Positions 1-9,373 of a stretch of 64,000 nt of DNA are shown piece after piece. The position numbers and the translations under genes were made by a program. How positions within the stretch are numbered: position 1 is the first letter of the stretch; each line of letters begins with the position of its first letter. The notes under the pieces were generated by a model. It saw only the letters and a list, made by a program, of their open reading frames with translations, had not been told where the DNA came from and searched no databases. The stretch is from WTFY01 sp965220895 (GTDB lineage Bacteria; Pseudomonadota; Gammaproteobacteria; UBA4575). Location of the stretch: NCBI GenBank assembly GCA_965220895.1, contig OZ244850.1, forward strand, positions 372,001 through 436,000. The letters are read 5' to 3'.

Positions 1-1043
1 ATGCGGGTGAGCGAGAACCTCTCCACCATCCAGGCCACGGCGGGTTCAATCAGTGAAATGGCCGAGGTCCAGGCCGCGAATACCAGCAAGACGAAAAACA
101 GCAGCCCGAACAGGGTGCCACCCGGCATGTGCCCAAAGGCAAGCGGCAGGGTATTGAAAATCAGCCCCGGACCCTGCCCCGCCTCCAGCCCGTTGGCAAA
201 CACGATCGGGAAAATTGCCAGCCCGGCCAGTATCGCAATCAGGGTATCCGTGAGCGCTACCTGGACGCTCGTGCTTGCAATCGATGCATCTTCGGGCAGG
301 TACGACCCGTACATCATGATCGCACCCATGCCGAGACTCAGGGTGAAAAACGCCTGGCCCATGGCCTTCAGCGCCACATCCGGCGTGATCTTGGAGAAAT
401 CGGGGGCAAACAGAAACCTGAGCCCGCCGAGAAAATCCCCGGCGATGACCGCGTACACGACCATGACCACGATCAGCAGAAACAGGCCCGGCATCAGCAA
501 CCGCACCGCCGCTTCCAGTCCCCGGCGCACTCCGCGCAGGATGACGGACACCGTCAGTACCATGAACAGTGTGTGCCAGAACATCAACCGCCACGGATCG
601 GCGACCAGGCGGTTGAACAGTTCACCAACCCCCTGTGTGGAAATTCCTGCGAACGAGCCGCTAGCCGCTTCCACCACGTAGGCCAGTGTCCAGCCTGCGA
701 TGACACTGTAGAAGGAAAGGATCAGGAACCCTGCCAGCATGCCCATCACCCCCAGCAGACTCCACAGGGTGCTTCGGCCTTCCTCTTCTGCCAGCGCAGC
801 CATGGTGTGGATCGGGCTGCTCCGGCCCCTGCGCCCGAGCAGCACTTCCGACATCATCACGGGCAGGCCCAGCAATGCGATACAGGCGAAGTACAGCAGC
901 ACGAACGCACCACCCCCGCCATCGCCCGCCATGTACGGAAATTTCCAGATATTGCCGAGACCGACGGCCGAACCGGCCGCTGCCATCACGAACATGAACC
1001 GGGACGACCAGTACCCGTGGATCGATGTTCTCGTTGCAGTCAT
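1..1043 (-). CDS. Sodium-dependent symporter of the NSS/SNF family (3' end cut off by window edge)
   Basis: Inner-membrane secondary transporter that would use the sodium gradient to import an amino acid or similar solute. Translation from the ATG at 1043 gives the family's N-terminal signature GSAVGLGNIWKFPY at residues 24-37, followed by alternating hydrophobic helices with no stop to the window edge. About 347 residues are visible of an expected 450 or so, so the C-terminus lies outside. It diverges from smpB with a gap of about 110 bases. The substrate cannot be read from the sequence. Family assignment is firm; the transported compound is unknown. Confidence 0.93.
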   Translation of the reverse strand, partial: MTATRTSIHGYWSSRFMFVMAAAGSAVGLGNIWKFPYMAGDGGGGAFVLLYFACIALLGLPVMMSEVLLGRRGRSSPIHTMAALAEEEGRSTLWSLLGVMGMLAGFLILSFYSVIAGWTLAYVVEAASGSFAGISTQGVGELFNRLVADPWRLMFWHTLFMVLTVSVILRGVRRGLEAAVRLLMPGLFLLIVVMVVYAVIAGDFLGGLRFLFAPDFSKITPDVALKAMGQAFFTLSLGMGAIMMYGSYLPEDASIASTSVQVALTDTLIAILAGLAIFPIVFANGLEAGQGPGLIFNTLPLAFGHMPGGTLFGLLFFVLLVFAAWTSAISLIEPAVAWMVERFSLTR

Positions 1044-1155
1044 CAGTGCACTGTCATCCCTTTGCAAAAAGCAACGGCTGCCAACCGCCCCCCTATACTA
1101 TAGCGGTCAGCCGATCTTTTGAACGCGCCCCGGATGAATTCATTACAATACCCGC

Positions 1156-1629
1156 ATGTCCAGACCCAAGCTTCAACCGGACTCCCGCATTGCAGTCAAC
1201 AAGAAAGCCCGCCACGATTACTTCATCATCGAACAGCTGGAAGCTGGGCTGGTACTTGAGGGCTGGGAAGTCAAAAGTCTGCGGGAAAAAAGCATCCAGC
1301 TCAAGGAGAGCTATGTCCTCATCCGGGACATGCAGGCCTGGTTGCTCGGCGCGCACATCGCCCCCCTAGCCACGATTTCCACCCACAAGCCGGTGGACCC
1401 GACCCGAACCCGGAAACTTCTCCTGCACAAGGATGAAATTGCCAAGCTGGTGGGTGCGGTGGAACGAAAGGGCTACACCATCATCCCCTTGTCCATGTAC
1501 TGGAAAAAGGGTGTCGCCAAGCTGGAAATCGCCGTGGCGAAAGGCAAGCACAAGCAGGACCGCCGTGCAAGCATCAAGGAGCGGGACTGGAAACGCGACC
1601 AGCAGCGGCTGCTGAAAAACGCAAAGTAA
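1156..1629 (+). CDS. smpB: SsrA-binding protein SmpB
   Basis: Binds tmRNA and delivers it to stalled ribosomes for trans-translation. The 157-residue length is normal. The N-terminal core KARHDYFIIEQLEAGLVLEG and the basic C-terminal tail (KRDQQRLLKNAK) are characteristic. The start at 1156 fits the usual short N-terminal extension, although no strong ribosome-binding site is visible before it. No tmRNA (ssrA) gene was recognised in the flanking sequence. The divergent neighbour is the sodium symporter. Confidence 0.97.
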   Translation: MSRPKLQPDSRIAVNKKARHDYFIIEQLEAGLVLEGWEVKSLREKSIQLKESYVLIRDMQAWLLGAHIAPLATISTHKPVDPTRTRKLLLHKDEIAKLVGAVERKGYTIIPLSMYWKKGVAKLEIAVAKGKHKQDRRASIKERDWKRDQQRLLKNAK

Positions 1630-1671
1630 GGGCTGGTCGGATGCCCTGCGGGAGGCTGTGCAGTATGTCGG

Positions 1672-1878
1672 CTAGTTCACACCGCAGTTGAACACTCCGG
1701 AGGCTGCATGTGCCTGCATGCCCGCGACGCATTCTTCATAGGAACCAAATTCCATGTGTACGGCATCAGCACCGGAGCCCGTTGCACCAAACCACTTGGA
1801 CCTTGCATTATCTTCTCCACACCCGGAAATGGCCAGGAAACTGATCAGCAGCAAACTTGCCAAAGGCTTTAGTCTCAT
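1672..1878 (-). CDS. Small predicted lipoprotein, function unknown
   Basis: A 68-residue product starting MRLKPLASLLLISFLAISGC. This is a lipoprotein signal with the lipobox at residues 17-20 (ISGC), so the mature protein would be about 49 residues and anchored by a lipidated cysteine. The ATG at 1878 is chosen over an in-frame start at 1950 because it has a GAGGGGG ribosome-binding site about ten bases upstream and places the signal at the N-terminus. The mature part has two further cysteines (in EECV and FNCG) that could form a disulfide. No family recognised. It is convergent with smpB. Confidence 0.6.
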   Translation of the reverse strand: MRLKPLASLLLISFLAISGCGEDNARSKWFGATGSGADAVHMEFGSYEECVAGMQAHAASGVFNCGVN

Positions 1879-1968
1879 AATTATATGCCCCCTCAGAGGT
1901 TGGTCTGAACTACTACGCAGCAATGTAACGGAATTCAGGCAGTACGGCAACCGTTACCGCTTGTACGC

Positions 1969-2685
1969 TCAGTGACCGGATTCACCCGGCCACACACAGC
2001 CGGACTCGCTCTCCTGGCTGATCTTTTCCAGCAAGGCTTCGTGTGCTGCCAGTTCCTCTGCGCTGGCCTGGATCACAGGCAGGCTTGCACGGGGTCCTGT
2101 CGACTGCCTGGCCGCCAGTCGCTGTTTCGCCGCCTGCTCGGATTCCGTGCTGAGACCCAGCACCGACTGTCCTCCCGTCATTACCAGGTAGACCTCGGCC
2201 AGTATCTGGGCATCCAGCAACGCCCCGTGGTAGGTGCGAGCAGAATTATCAATTGCATAGCGCTTGCACAGGGCATCCAGACTGTTTTTTTGTCCCGGAT
2301 GCAGTTTCCGGGCTAGCTCCAGTGTGTCGGTCACGGTGCAGCAGCTGCCAATATCGGTAATCCCGTAGCTGGCCAGCGACAGCTCGGTATTGATGAATCC
2401 GATATCGAAGCTGGCATTGTGGATGACAAGTTCAGCCCCTTCCACGAAATGGAGAAACTCATCGGCGATCTTGGCGAACTCGGGCTTGCCGGCAAGAAAT
2501 TCCTGGGTAATCCCGTGCACCTGCAACGCGCCCTCGTCAATATCGCGACCCGGGTTCAAAAACTGGTGGAACGTCCGGCCGGTAATCCGCCGATGCAGAA
2601 TTTCCACGCAACCGATCTCGATCATACGGTGTCCCTGTGCAACCTCAAGGCCTGTAGTTTCCGTATCCAGAACAACCTGTCGCAT
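1969..2685 (-). CDS. dnaQ: DNA polymerase III epsilon subunit, 3'-5' proofreading exonuclease
   Basis: Proofreading exonuclease of the replicative polymerase core. At 238 residues it matches the family. The DEDDh exonuclease motifs are present: VLDTETTG with Asp7 and Glu9, HNASFDIGF in the middle, and YHGALLDA carrying the catalytic His and Asp. A GGAGGAG ribosome-binding site lies just before the ATG. The C-terminal tail should hold the alpha-subunit binding region. It lies downstream of rnhA on the same strand with 33 bases between them, so co-transcription is likely. In E. coli the two genes are divergent. Confidence 0.96.
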   Translation of the reverse strand: MRQVVLDTETTGLEVAQGHRMIEIGCVEILHRRITGRTFHQFLNPGRDIDEGALQVHGITQEFLAGKPEFAKIADEFLHFVEGAELVIHNASFDIGFINTELSLASYGITDIGSCCTVTDTLELARKLHPGQKNSLDALCKRYAIDNSARTYHGALLDAQILAEVYLVMTGGQSVLGLSTESEQAAKQRLAARQSTGPRASLPVIQASAEELAAHEALLEKISQESESGCVWPGESGH

Positions 2686-2718
2686 GTTTCTCCTCCCGGT
2701 CCCGATAAACCCGAATGG

Positions 2719-3159
2719 TTACGACAGCATGGCATCAATGGCTTCATTGGCCAGCCGGTCAACCTGTTCATTTTCCGCATGTCCACTGTGCCCCTGTACC
2801 CAGTTCCAGGTAACCGCATGACGTTCAACCTGCCCGTCGAGCTGTTGCCACAAGTCCTGGTTCTTGACGGGTTTTTTTGCAGAGGTCTTCCAGCCATTGC
2901 GTTTCCAGCGGGGCAGCCATTGCTGGATGCCGTCCATCAGGTACTTTGAATCTGTGGTAATGCGAACCGTACACGGGCGTTTGAGTTTTTGCAGGGCGGA
3001 CAATGCCGCCTGCAGCTCCATGCGATTGTTCGTGGTTTCTTGCACTGCACCGTGAATCGTGGTCTCCCGGGAGCCATAACGCAACAGGGCGGCCCAGCCT
3101 CCCGGACCGGGATTTCCACGGCAGGCGCCGTCAGTGTAGATATCGACCTGCTCTGGCAT
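2719..3159 (-). CDS. rnhA: Ribonuclease HI
   Basis: Cleaves the RNA strand of RNA-DNA hybrids in the cytoplasm. The 146-residue protein has all four catalytic carboxylates at the classical numbering: Asp10 in IYTDGACRGNPGPGGW, Glu48 in NRMELQ, Asp70 in ITTDSKYL and Asp134 in NEQVDRLA, plus His124 in QGHSGH. Its start overlaps the end of the upstream methyltransferase gene by 29 bases, which points to translational coupling. dnaQ follows on the same strand. Confidence 0.97.
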   Translation of the reverse strand: MPEQVDIYTDGACRGNPGPGGWAALLRYGSRETTIHGAVQETTNNRMELQAALSALQKLKRPCTVRITTDSKYLMDGIQQWLPRWKRNGWKTSAKKPVKNQDLWQQLDGQVERHAVTWNWVQGHSGHAENEQVDRLANEAIDAMLS

Positions 3160-3913
3160 GATTGGCTTCCCGTGCGGAGGGTTCTGCGACGTTCACGGGC
3201 AGTACCGGCTTCGGTGCGCGCCAGGGCTGTGGACGTGAAGTCAGTGTCAGCACCCGCTTTTTGGCCACGAAGATTTGCACACTGCCAAGGCGTGCCAGCC
3301 CGTACAGGCTGGCGTGGTCAAGAAACCCCAGGCGCTGCTGCACCCGCAGGTTGCGAACGGGAGGACGCAGCCCGATGTGGCGGGTTTCCATGATCGTGAG
3401 ATCCAGCAGGGAAAGCCAGTCCCTGAGACGCCTCGCCGAATAAAAATGACCGCTCCAGGGCGCTCTTCGGCTGCGTGGCAATGCCAGCTTGGCCAGACCC
3501 ATCATGCTGAGCGGGTTGAAGGCGATCACCACCAGATGGCCTTCGGAAATCAGCACCCGGTGCGCTTCACGCAGGACCTGATGCGGATCAGGGGAGAAAT
3601 CGAGGGTGTGCAGCAGGACCATCAGGTCGAGCGAATCATGCTGGAAGGGCAAGGCCAATGGACTGGCCGAGAGCGTACCCAGGCGCGGTTCCAGGGTCAT
3701 GTAGATCTTTCGACCGATACGGCTGCTCTGCAACAGGTCAACCTCCTTGGCCAGTACGCCGACCTGCAGTGCATAATAGCCGAACAGTCCAGGCAGCACC
3801 TGGGACAGGCTGCCTTGCAGTTCCTCGTACAGATGTTCGCCGGCCGGACTGGCATACCAGTCCTGCAGGTCCTGGATGACCTGCACCGGAGACCGTGCTT
3901 CCGATTCTTGCAT
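3131..3913 (-). CDS. Class I SAM-dependent methyltransferase, YafS-like
   Basis: Predicted cytoplasmic S-adenosylmethionine-dependent methyltransferase of 260 residues. The Rossmann core is visible in segments such as LDLMVLLHTLDFSPDPHQVL and HRVLISEGHLVVIAFNP, which match post-motif II and III regions of the Methyltransf_11 type. The position beside rnhA and mltD is the same as that of E. coli yafS, which supports the assignment by synteny. The substrate is unknown. It overlaps rnhA by 29 bases and is divergent from mltD, so the short region 3914-4040 should carry both promoters. Confidence 0.85.
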   Translation of the reverse strand: MQESEARSPVQVIQDLQDWYASPAGEHLYEELQGSLSQVLPGLFGYYALQVGVLAKEVDLLQSSRIGRKIYMTLEPRLGTLSASPLALPFQHDSLDLMVLLHTLDFSPDPHQVLREAHRVLISEGHLVVIAFNPLSMMGLAKLALPRSRRAPWSGHFYSARRLRDWLSLLDLTIMETRHIGLRPPVRNLRVQQRLGFLDHASLYGLARLGSVQIFVAKKRVLTLTSRPQPWRAPKPVLPVNVAEPSAREANHARAGRYLH

Positions 3914-3952
3914 CGCTTCATTCTAGCCTAAAAAGGCCACGGCTATCCAAGC

Positions 3953-3980
3953 TGGACAGGACGGTGGATTCGTTTACTAT
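3953..3980 (+). promoter_or_regulatory. Possible sigma-70 promoter of mltD
   Basis: TGGACA at 3953-3958 and TACTAT at 3975-3980 are separated by 16 bases and lie about 60 bases before the mltD ATG. Both hexamers are imperfect matches, so this is a weak prediction from pattern alone. Confidence 0.3.
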
Positions 3981-4040
3981 ATGTGCCTTATAAAACCGGG
4001 TTATCAGCACATTTGGCGGTCCCCGATTGCATTTTCGCCC

Positions 4041-5192
4041 ATGAAGAGCCAAGCCTGCCTGCTGCTCGCAGCTTCAATGCTTTTTCTCACCGCCTGCACC
4101 GGGGTGACCCCTTCCACTGATTCTCTCGCTGAGAAAATACCCGGGGAGGCCCCCGCCTCCCGGGCCGAAAGCATTTCCGGAACGGCCACGCCTGCCCTGC
4201 CCCAGGCCGTGCGCAAGACTGATGAACCGCCTGCACTGATCTGGCCGCGCATTGCACGAAACTTTGCCTTTTCGCACCTCTACGAGCACCCCCTTGTAGT
4301 CGCCCAAAAGCAGAAACTCCTGCAGCGGGAGCGGGTACTGCAGGTAACTTCCCAGCGCTCCGAGCCCTTCATTTACTTCATCCTTGATGAGATCGAGCGG
4401 CGCAACATGCCATCGGAACTCGTGATCCTGCCCTTCGTCGAAAGCGGCTACTATCCAATGGCCCGGTCCCGGTCCAAGGCCACCGGGCTATGGCAATTCA
4501 CCGCCCAGACTGCCCGGGAATTCCGACTGAAACGCACCTGCTGCTATGACGCCCGCTACGACATTCATGCCTCCACCATGGCCGCACTCGATTACCTCGA
4601 AGAGTTGCATATGCAATTCAACCAGGACTGGTTGCTGGCATTGATGGCCTACAACACCGGGCCCAACCGGCTCAAAAAGGTGTTGCGATCCAGTGCAGAT
4701 GCGCTTAAAGCCGACGATTACTGGAACCTGGCGTTGTCCCGTGAAACCCGCGAATACGTGCCCAAGCTGCTCGCCTTCTGTGCCATCGTCGCAGACCCCC
4801 ACTTGAGCCACACGCTGCTGCACCCGGTGGCCAATGCCCCACACCTGGAAATCCTGGAGACCAAAAAGCGCATCTCGCCTGCGAAACTCTTCAAGTCAGC
4901 GAACATCTCTGCCGGGGAGTTGCGGAGACTGAATCCGGCCATGCAGCATCTGCATTACCCTTTGCCGCGAGGCTATCGCATGCTGGTACCGCATCAAAAA
5001 ACCGAACTGGTCTTACAGGTGGTGGAGCGCCTGCCCGAGGAACCCCGCTGGTATCGGCACAGGATCGCCCGAGGCGAGTCGCTGAGCGTCATTGCCGTGC
5101 GTTACGGGACCACGGTGTCAGCCCTTCGCAGGGCAAACCAGCTGAAGAGTTCCCTGATCCTGGCAGGCAAGACCCTGATTATTCCGCATTGA
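4041..5192 (+). CDS. mltD: Membrane-bound lytic murein transglycosylase D with LysM domain
   Basis: Periplasmic, lipid-anchored enzyme that cleaves the glycan strands of peptidoglycan. The 383-residue protein starts at the ATG at 4041, not an in-frame ATG at 3981, because the former gives a proper lipoprotein signal (MKSQACLLLAASMLFLTAC, Cys19). The SLT catalytic domain contains LPFVESGYYPMARSRSKATG with the catalytic Glu, and the family signature GLWQF. Near the C-terminus is one clear LysM repeat (IARGESLSVIAVRYGTTVSA), with a degenerate LysM-like stretch before it. Neighbours match the E. coli mltD region. Confidence 0.93.
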   Translation: MKSQACLLLAASMLFLTACTGVTPSTDSLAEKIPGEAPASRAESISGTATPALPQAVRKTDEPPALIWPRIARNFAFSHLYEHPLVVAQKQKLLQRERVLQVTSQRSEPFIYFILDEIERRNMPSELVILPFVESGYYPMARSRSKATGLWQFTAQTAREFRLKRTCCYDARYDIHASTMAALDYLEELHMQFNQDWLLALMAYNTGPNRLKKVLRSSADALKADDYWNLALSRETREYVPKLLAFCAIVADPHLSHTLLHPVANAPHLEILETKKRISPAKLFKSANISAGELRRLNPAMQHLHYPLPRGYRMLVPHQKTELVLQVVERLPEEPRWYRHRIARGESLSVIAVRYGTTVSALRRANQLKSSLILAGKTLIIPH

Positions 5193-5255
5193 AGCGATAG
5201 GCCCCGTTTTTGTCGAGGCCTGGGGGCGTGTGGATTAAAGCGAAAACGCAGTCGC

Positions 5256-6119
5256 TCAGCCGCCTAGCCGGTACTTCAGGCCAAGCGTCAGGGACCAGTG
5301 GTCCATGTCGCTGATTTTGGTGTGGTTGAGCTCATCGGGGAGCGGGTGGTCGATGTAGCGCCCGGTGTCGCGCATGTCATCCATCTCGCTGTAGGTCAGT
5401 TTCAGGCCCAGCAACAGCTTGTCCCCCAGACTGTAATCCGCCCCGGCGTGCAGGTGCATGGAAAACACGGTGTCACTCAGGTCCTCGTCCTGCCAGGAAT
5501 TGTAGGCTTCGGGAGGGGATAGCTTGGCATCGCATCCACTGGTACATGAATACTCACTCCGGAAATACAGACCGTAGAGCTTGACATCGGAAAGACCGAC
5601 TCCAACCCCCATGTACGGGGTAATCGGGCTGTGCGCAAGCGGGAAATCGTAGTAGGCGTTCAGTTGCAGGGTTTGCGTCCTCAGGCGGTCGATGGTCGCC
5701 TCGCTCTGGCTGGTGTAGTTGCTGGTGGGGTCCGGCAGGATCGGCGAGCCGTCAACGTAAGTGATGTCGGTAAATTTCTGGTCAATGTCGTTTTCACGCC
5801 GGTTTGCCGATACCTCCAGGCGCACATTGCCGAACCCCCGGCCAATGACCACCTCAAACAGGTTGCCGCGGTCCGTATCCAGATCATAAAACCAGCGATA
5901 GCCCTCAATGGTGTCCCGGTTGCTGCAGTCGTCCATGGGATAACAGAACGAATCCCGGTTCCAGCCGGCCTGGTCCATCTTGGACAGCCAGTTCACCCCC
6001 AGGCCAACACCCACATACCAGCCCGGATGCGGCGCGTTTTCCGCCATGGCCGGTGCTCCCAGCAAGACGCCCAGTCCCAGCAAAACCATCCCGCATGCCC
6101 TACGCAATCCTGATCTCAT
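5256..6119 (-). CDS. Predicted outer-membrane beta-barrel protein
   Basis: A 287-residue secreted protein. The ATG at 6119 is preceded by GGAGA and gives a Sec signal peptide ending APAMA, followed by GWYVGVGLGVNWLSK. That is the alternating hydrophobic-aromatic pattern of the first strand of OmpW/opacity-type small barrels. Further amphipathic strands (HLHAGADYSLGDKLLLGLKL) lead to the final strand HWSLTLGLKYRLGG. Two close cysteine pairs, in one acidic loop (CYPMDDC) and in another (CTSGC), probably form disulfides. The function is not known. A longer ORF to 6188 is judged an over-extension. Confidence 0.75.
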   Translation of the reverse strand: MRSGLRRACGMVLLGLGVLLGAPAMAENAPHPGWYVGVGLGVNWLSKMDQAGWNRDSFCYPMDDCSNRDTIEGYRWFYDLDTDRGNLFEVVIGRGFGNVRLEVSANRRENDIDQKFTDITYVDGSPILPDPTSNYTSQSEATIDRLRTQTLQLNAYYDFPLAHSPITPYMGVGVGLSDVKLYGLYFRSEYSCTSGCDAKLSPPEAYNSWQDEDLSDTVFSMHLHAGADYSLGDKLLLGLKLTYSEMDDMRDTGRYIDHPLPDELNHTKISDMDHWSLTLGLKYRLGG

Positions 6120-6284
6120 CCCAACGTCTCCTTTTTTCTCTCGAATACCTGCGGTGCACAGCAGGCCTGATGTAGTGTTCGCTGCCATTTCATCGTAAAG
6201 GAGCCACTTCGGTGAATCAACCGGCCCGAGGCGGCCGGAGCCTGCGCCAGCTTTGGCATTCGAGTGCCGGTTTGCACCGGCAAA

Positions 6285-7949
6285 TCATGCAGCCCGAACG
6301 GGCGGCACCAGCTTGGGCACCGCGCTCAGCAGGCGTTTCGTGTACTCGTGCTGCGGGTTGACCAGCACCTGCTCCACCTCTCCCTGCTCGACAATCTTGC
6401 CCTGGTACATGACCGCAACGCGGTCTGCAAAGTAAGCCACCACGGACATGTTGTGGGTTATGAACAGATAGCTGATCCCGTAGCGCGCCTGCAGGTGATT
6501 CAGCAAATCCAGGATCTGTGCCTGCACGGAAACATCCAGGGCACTGGTGGGCTCATCGCAGATAATGATCTTCGGATTGACAGCCAGTGCGCGGGCAATG
6601 CATATGCGCTGGCGCTGCCCGCCTGAAAATTCATGCGGGTAGCGCAGATGGGCGTCCGGGTCCAGGCCCACTTGCTCGAGCAGTTCCAGCACCCGCTGCC
6701 TGCGGGCCTTGGCATCCGTAATCACGTGCAGGGCCTTGATGCCCTCCTCGATGATCTGGCCGACCAGCATGCGCGGGTTCATCGAGGAATAGGGATCCTG
6801 GAAAACGATCTGGAGATTGGCTCGCTGTTCCAGCAACTGGCTGGAATCGATCTCGTGCAGACGCTGCCCCTGGTAGATCACCTCGCCCAGTGTCGGCTGG
6901 ACCAGGCGCAAGATGCCCTTGCCAACCGTCGTCTTGCCGCTGCCCGACTCCCCGACCAGGGCAACCGTCTTGCCCGGCGGAATTTCCAGGGAAACCCCGT
7001 CGACGGCCTTGACGTAACCGACGGTGCGCTTGAACAGGCCCTTGCGAATGGGAAAGTACACGGCCAAGTCACGGACCTGCAGGGTGCCATTTTCAGTCGG
7101 GTTCACAGCAGTCAGCCGGTGCGACTCGTGATTTCGTTGCAGCAGGGGCTTGCCACGTTTTTCCATCGCCGGCAGGGCTGCAAACAGATCCCAGCTGTAG
7201 GCATGCCGCGGTGCGGAAAAAAACACCTCGTTGCTGGACTGTTCAACGATCACACCTTCCTTCATGACAGCAACATGGTCAGCCACCTGCTTGACGACCG
7301 CCAGGTCATGCGTGATAAACAGGATCGCCATCCCGAATTGCTCCTGCAGATCGTTGATCAGCTCCAGCACCTGGGCCTGGATCGTGACATCCAGTGCAGT
7401 CGTGGGTTCGTCGGCGATCAGCAGCCGGGGCTTGCAGGCCAGCGCGATTGCGATCATGACCCGCTGCTTCATGCCCCCGGACAGTTCATGCGCGTAGGTA
7501 TCGATGGTGTAGGAAGGCTTGGGGATCCGGACGGCATCGAGCAGGTCCAGGGCACGCTCGCGGGCCTGTTTCGCAGACATGTTCTGGTGGCGCATCAGCA
7601 CTTCCGTGATCTGCCTGCCCACTCGGACCACAGGGTTCAGGGAGGTCATCGGCTCCTGGAAGATCATGGAAATACCGCTGCCACGGATATCGCGCATCTC
7701 ACGCTCGGGCAGTGCCAGCAAATCCCGCCCTTCAAGCTGAATACTCCCCGATGCCAGCCGGGCAGCCTCGGGCAGCAGGCGGATGACGGACAGCGCCGTG
7801 ACCGACTTGCCGCTGCCCGACTCCCCGACCAAGGCAAACGTCTGCCCTTCCCGGATCTCGAAACTGACCTCGTTCACGGCCGTGAGGGTGCGTCGGCGGG
7901 TTTGGAATTCCGTCGTCAACCCGTGGACTTGCAGGAGAGCCCTGGACAT
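6285..7949 (-). CDS. Dual-domain ATPase of a peptide/dipeptide ABC importer (YejF-like)
   Basis: Energises import through the two permeases encoded upstream. The 554-residue protein contains two complete ATP-binding cassettes. Cassette one has Walker A GESGSGKS near residue 40 and signature LSGGMKQR. Cassette two has GESGSGKT near 325 and signature FSGGQRQR. Walker B sequences LLIADEPTTALD and IIICDEPTSALD are both present. A linker of the Opp/Dpp oligopeptide-binding C-terminal type follows the first cassette. This arrangement matches YejF and GsiA. It ends the four-gene operon, two bases after the permease stop. Substrate inferred as peptides. Confidence 0.93.
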   Translation of the reverse strand: MSRALLQVHGLTTEFQTRRRTLTAVNEVSFEIREGQTFALVGESGSGKSVTALSVIRLLPEAARLASGSIQLEGRDLLALPEREMRDIRGSGISMIFQEPMTSLNPVVRVGRQITEVLMRHQNMSAKQARERALDLLDAVRIPKPSYTIDTYAHELSGGMKQRVMIAIALACKPRLLIADEPTTALDVTIQAQVLELINDLQEQFGMAILFITHDLAVVKQVADHVAVMKEGVIVEQSSNEVFFSAPRHAYSWDLFAALPAMEKRGKPLLQRNHESHRLTAVNPTENGTLQVRDLAVYFPIRKGLFKRTVGYVKAVDGVSLEIPPGKTVALVGESGSGKTTVGKGILRLVQPTLGEVIYQGQRLHEIDSSQLLEQRANLQIVFQDPYSSMNPRMLVGQIIEEGIKALHVITDAKARRQRVLELLEQVGLDPDAHLRYPHEFSGGQRQRICIARALAVNPKIIICDEPTSALDVSVQAQILDLLNHLQARYGISYLFITHNMSVVAYFADRVAVMYQGKIVEQGEVEQVLVNPQHEYTKRLLSAVPKLVPPVRAA

Positions 7950-7951
7950 GG

Positions 7952-9373
7952 TTACCGCGACACCCGCGGGTCAAGCGCGTCGCGCACCACGTCGGCAAAC
8001 AGGTTCGCAAACAGCACCATGGTGAACATGAAAAACAGGGATGCGGCCAAAGACCACCATACGATGGGCTCGCGGGCCATCTCCAGGCGGGCACTGTTGA
8101 TCATGTTGCCCCAGCTGTTCATGGTCGGGTCCACGCCGATGTTGATATAGGACAGCACGGCCTCGGCCAGCACCAGCCCGCTGAAATCCAGAACCAGCGT
8201 GATCAGGACGATGTGCATCACATTGGGCAGGATGTGCTGGAATATGGTCTGCATCGGCCCCACCCCGAACGCGGTCGCTGCCTGCACGAAGTCCACGGCG
8301 CGCAGCTTCAGTGTCTCCGCACGCAACAGCCGGCACAGGCCGGTCCAGCTGGTCAGCCCGAGGATCAGGCACAGGAACAGCAGGCGCATGTCGGCGCGCT
8401 GGGTCAGGCTCGCAAATGCCTCGGCATGCTTGCTCATGTAGACGTTCAGCATGAGTACCGCGGCCGCGATCAGTAACACGCCCGGCACGGAATTGAGCGT
8501 GGTATAGAGATACTGGATCACGTCGTCGATCCAGCCGCGAAAGAAGCCTGCCATGATTCCCAGCACAATCGCAAAAGGCACCATCAGCAGGGTGGTCAGC
8601 GTGCCGATCACCACGCCGGTGCGGATGCTCTTGAGTGCCTGGTACAGGACGTCCTCACCCACCTTGTCGGTGCCCAGTACATGGTATTTCGAGGCCCATT
8701 CCGCACCGACCAGCAGCACCAGCAACACGACCCCCAGCGTCACGCTCACCGTCCTCCAGGGCACTTCCGAGTGCCCGTCGAACAGGGTGCGAAACGCCAC
8801 CGGGAACGTGCGTGCGGTCCTTGTGGAAAGATACAGCGCCCACGCCACCAGCAACACGACCCACACGGCTGTCGCCTTGAGCGCACCGATTGCCGCCAGC
8901 AGCAGTACGTCGGTCGCCTTCTGGGCATGGGGTTCCTCCAGATGGGCGGCCCCCCACAACAGGCGTGGATAGACCCGCACGCGCGTGCCATCCACCTGCT
9001 GCACGGTTTCCTTGGCATACAGGTGGGCGGCAAACGGTGCCGAGTAGGTCTTTTCGGTGCTTGCCCGCAGCCCAGAAACCAACTGGTCAAAGACACTGAT
9101 CACCTCGCCACTGTACTGTACCTCTTCGGAGTGGGCAGCCGGGCTCTCCAGTGCAGGATGAAAATGCAGCGAGTCCAGCAATGCAATCGCCACGTACACC
9201 GACAGGACGATCATGGAAATGACACCGGCTCGAGCGCGCACCACCTGGCCCCAGGGCTGGCGCAGATGCGGCTTGCGCATGGCATAGGCAAAAAACGAGA
9301 CGATGCTCGCCACCAGCACGAAAATCAGGATGTCGGTGAGCAGAAAAACCGGCTTGCCTGGCAGCATGATCAA
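7952..9373 (-). CDS. ABC importer permease, DppC/YejE type with enlarged N-terminal part
   Basis: Inner-membrane permease of a peptide-type importer. The C-terminal half is a standard BPD_transp_1 domain, with a DppC-like EAA region (QAATAFGVGPMQTIFQHILP) and the final motif DALDPRVSR. At 473 residues it is well over the usual 300-340. The extra length is an N-terminal region with several membrane segments and a hydrophilic stretch (about residues 70-150) that would lie in the periplasm. The stop of the preceding permease overlaps its start (ATGA). The role of the extra region is unknown. Confidence 0.88.
   Translation of the reverse strand: MIMLPGKPVFLLTDILIFVLVASIVSFFAYAMRKPHLRQPWGQVVRARAGVISMIVLSVYVAIALLDSLHFHPALESPAAHSEEVQYSGEVISVFDQLVSGLRASTEKTYSAPFAAHLYAKETVQQVDGTRVRVYPRLLWGAAHLEEPHAQKATDVLLLAAIGALKATAVWVVLLVAWALYLSTRTARTFPVAFRTLFDGHSEVPWRTVSVTLGVVLLVLLVGAEWASKYHVLGTDKVGEDVLYQALKSIRTGVVIGTLTTLLMVPFAIVLGIMAGFFRGWIDDVIQYLYTTLNSVPGVLLIAAAVLMLNVYMSKHAEAFASLTQRADMRLLFLCLILGLTSWTGLCRLLRAETLKLRAVDFVQAATAFGVGPMQTIFQHILPNVMHIVLITLVLDFSGLVLAEAVLSYINIGVDPTMNSWGNMINSARLEMAREPIVWWSLAASLFFMFTMVLFANLFADVVRDALDPRVSR

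Noticed and set aside
129..1103. Long plus-strand open frame of 324 codons
   Set aside because: It is opposite the sodium symporter gene and is rich in Gln, His and Arg without any domain; an antisense artefact of GC-rich coding DNA.
1630..1968. tmRNA gene next to smpB
   Set aside because: ssrA often lies near smpB, but no tRNA-like acceptor or T arm was found in this interval.
5193..5255. AGGCC/GGCCT pair between mltD and the outer-membrane protein gene as a two-way terminator
   Set aside because: Only five paired bases with a 13-base loop, and the T-run is inside the loop; not convincing.
6633..8150. Plus-strand open frame of 505 codons
   Set aside because: Lies antisense to the dual ATPase gene, whose two cassettes are unmistakable; no protein-like features.
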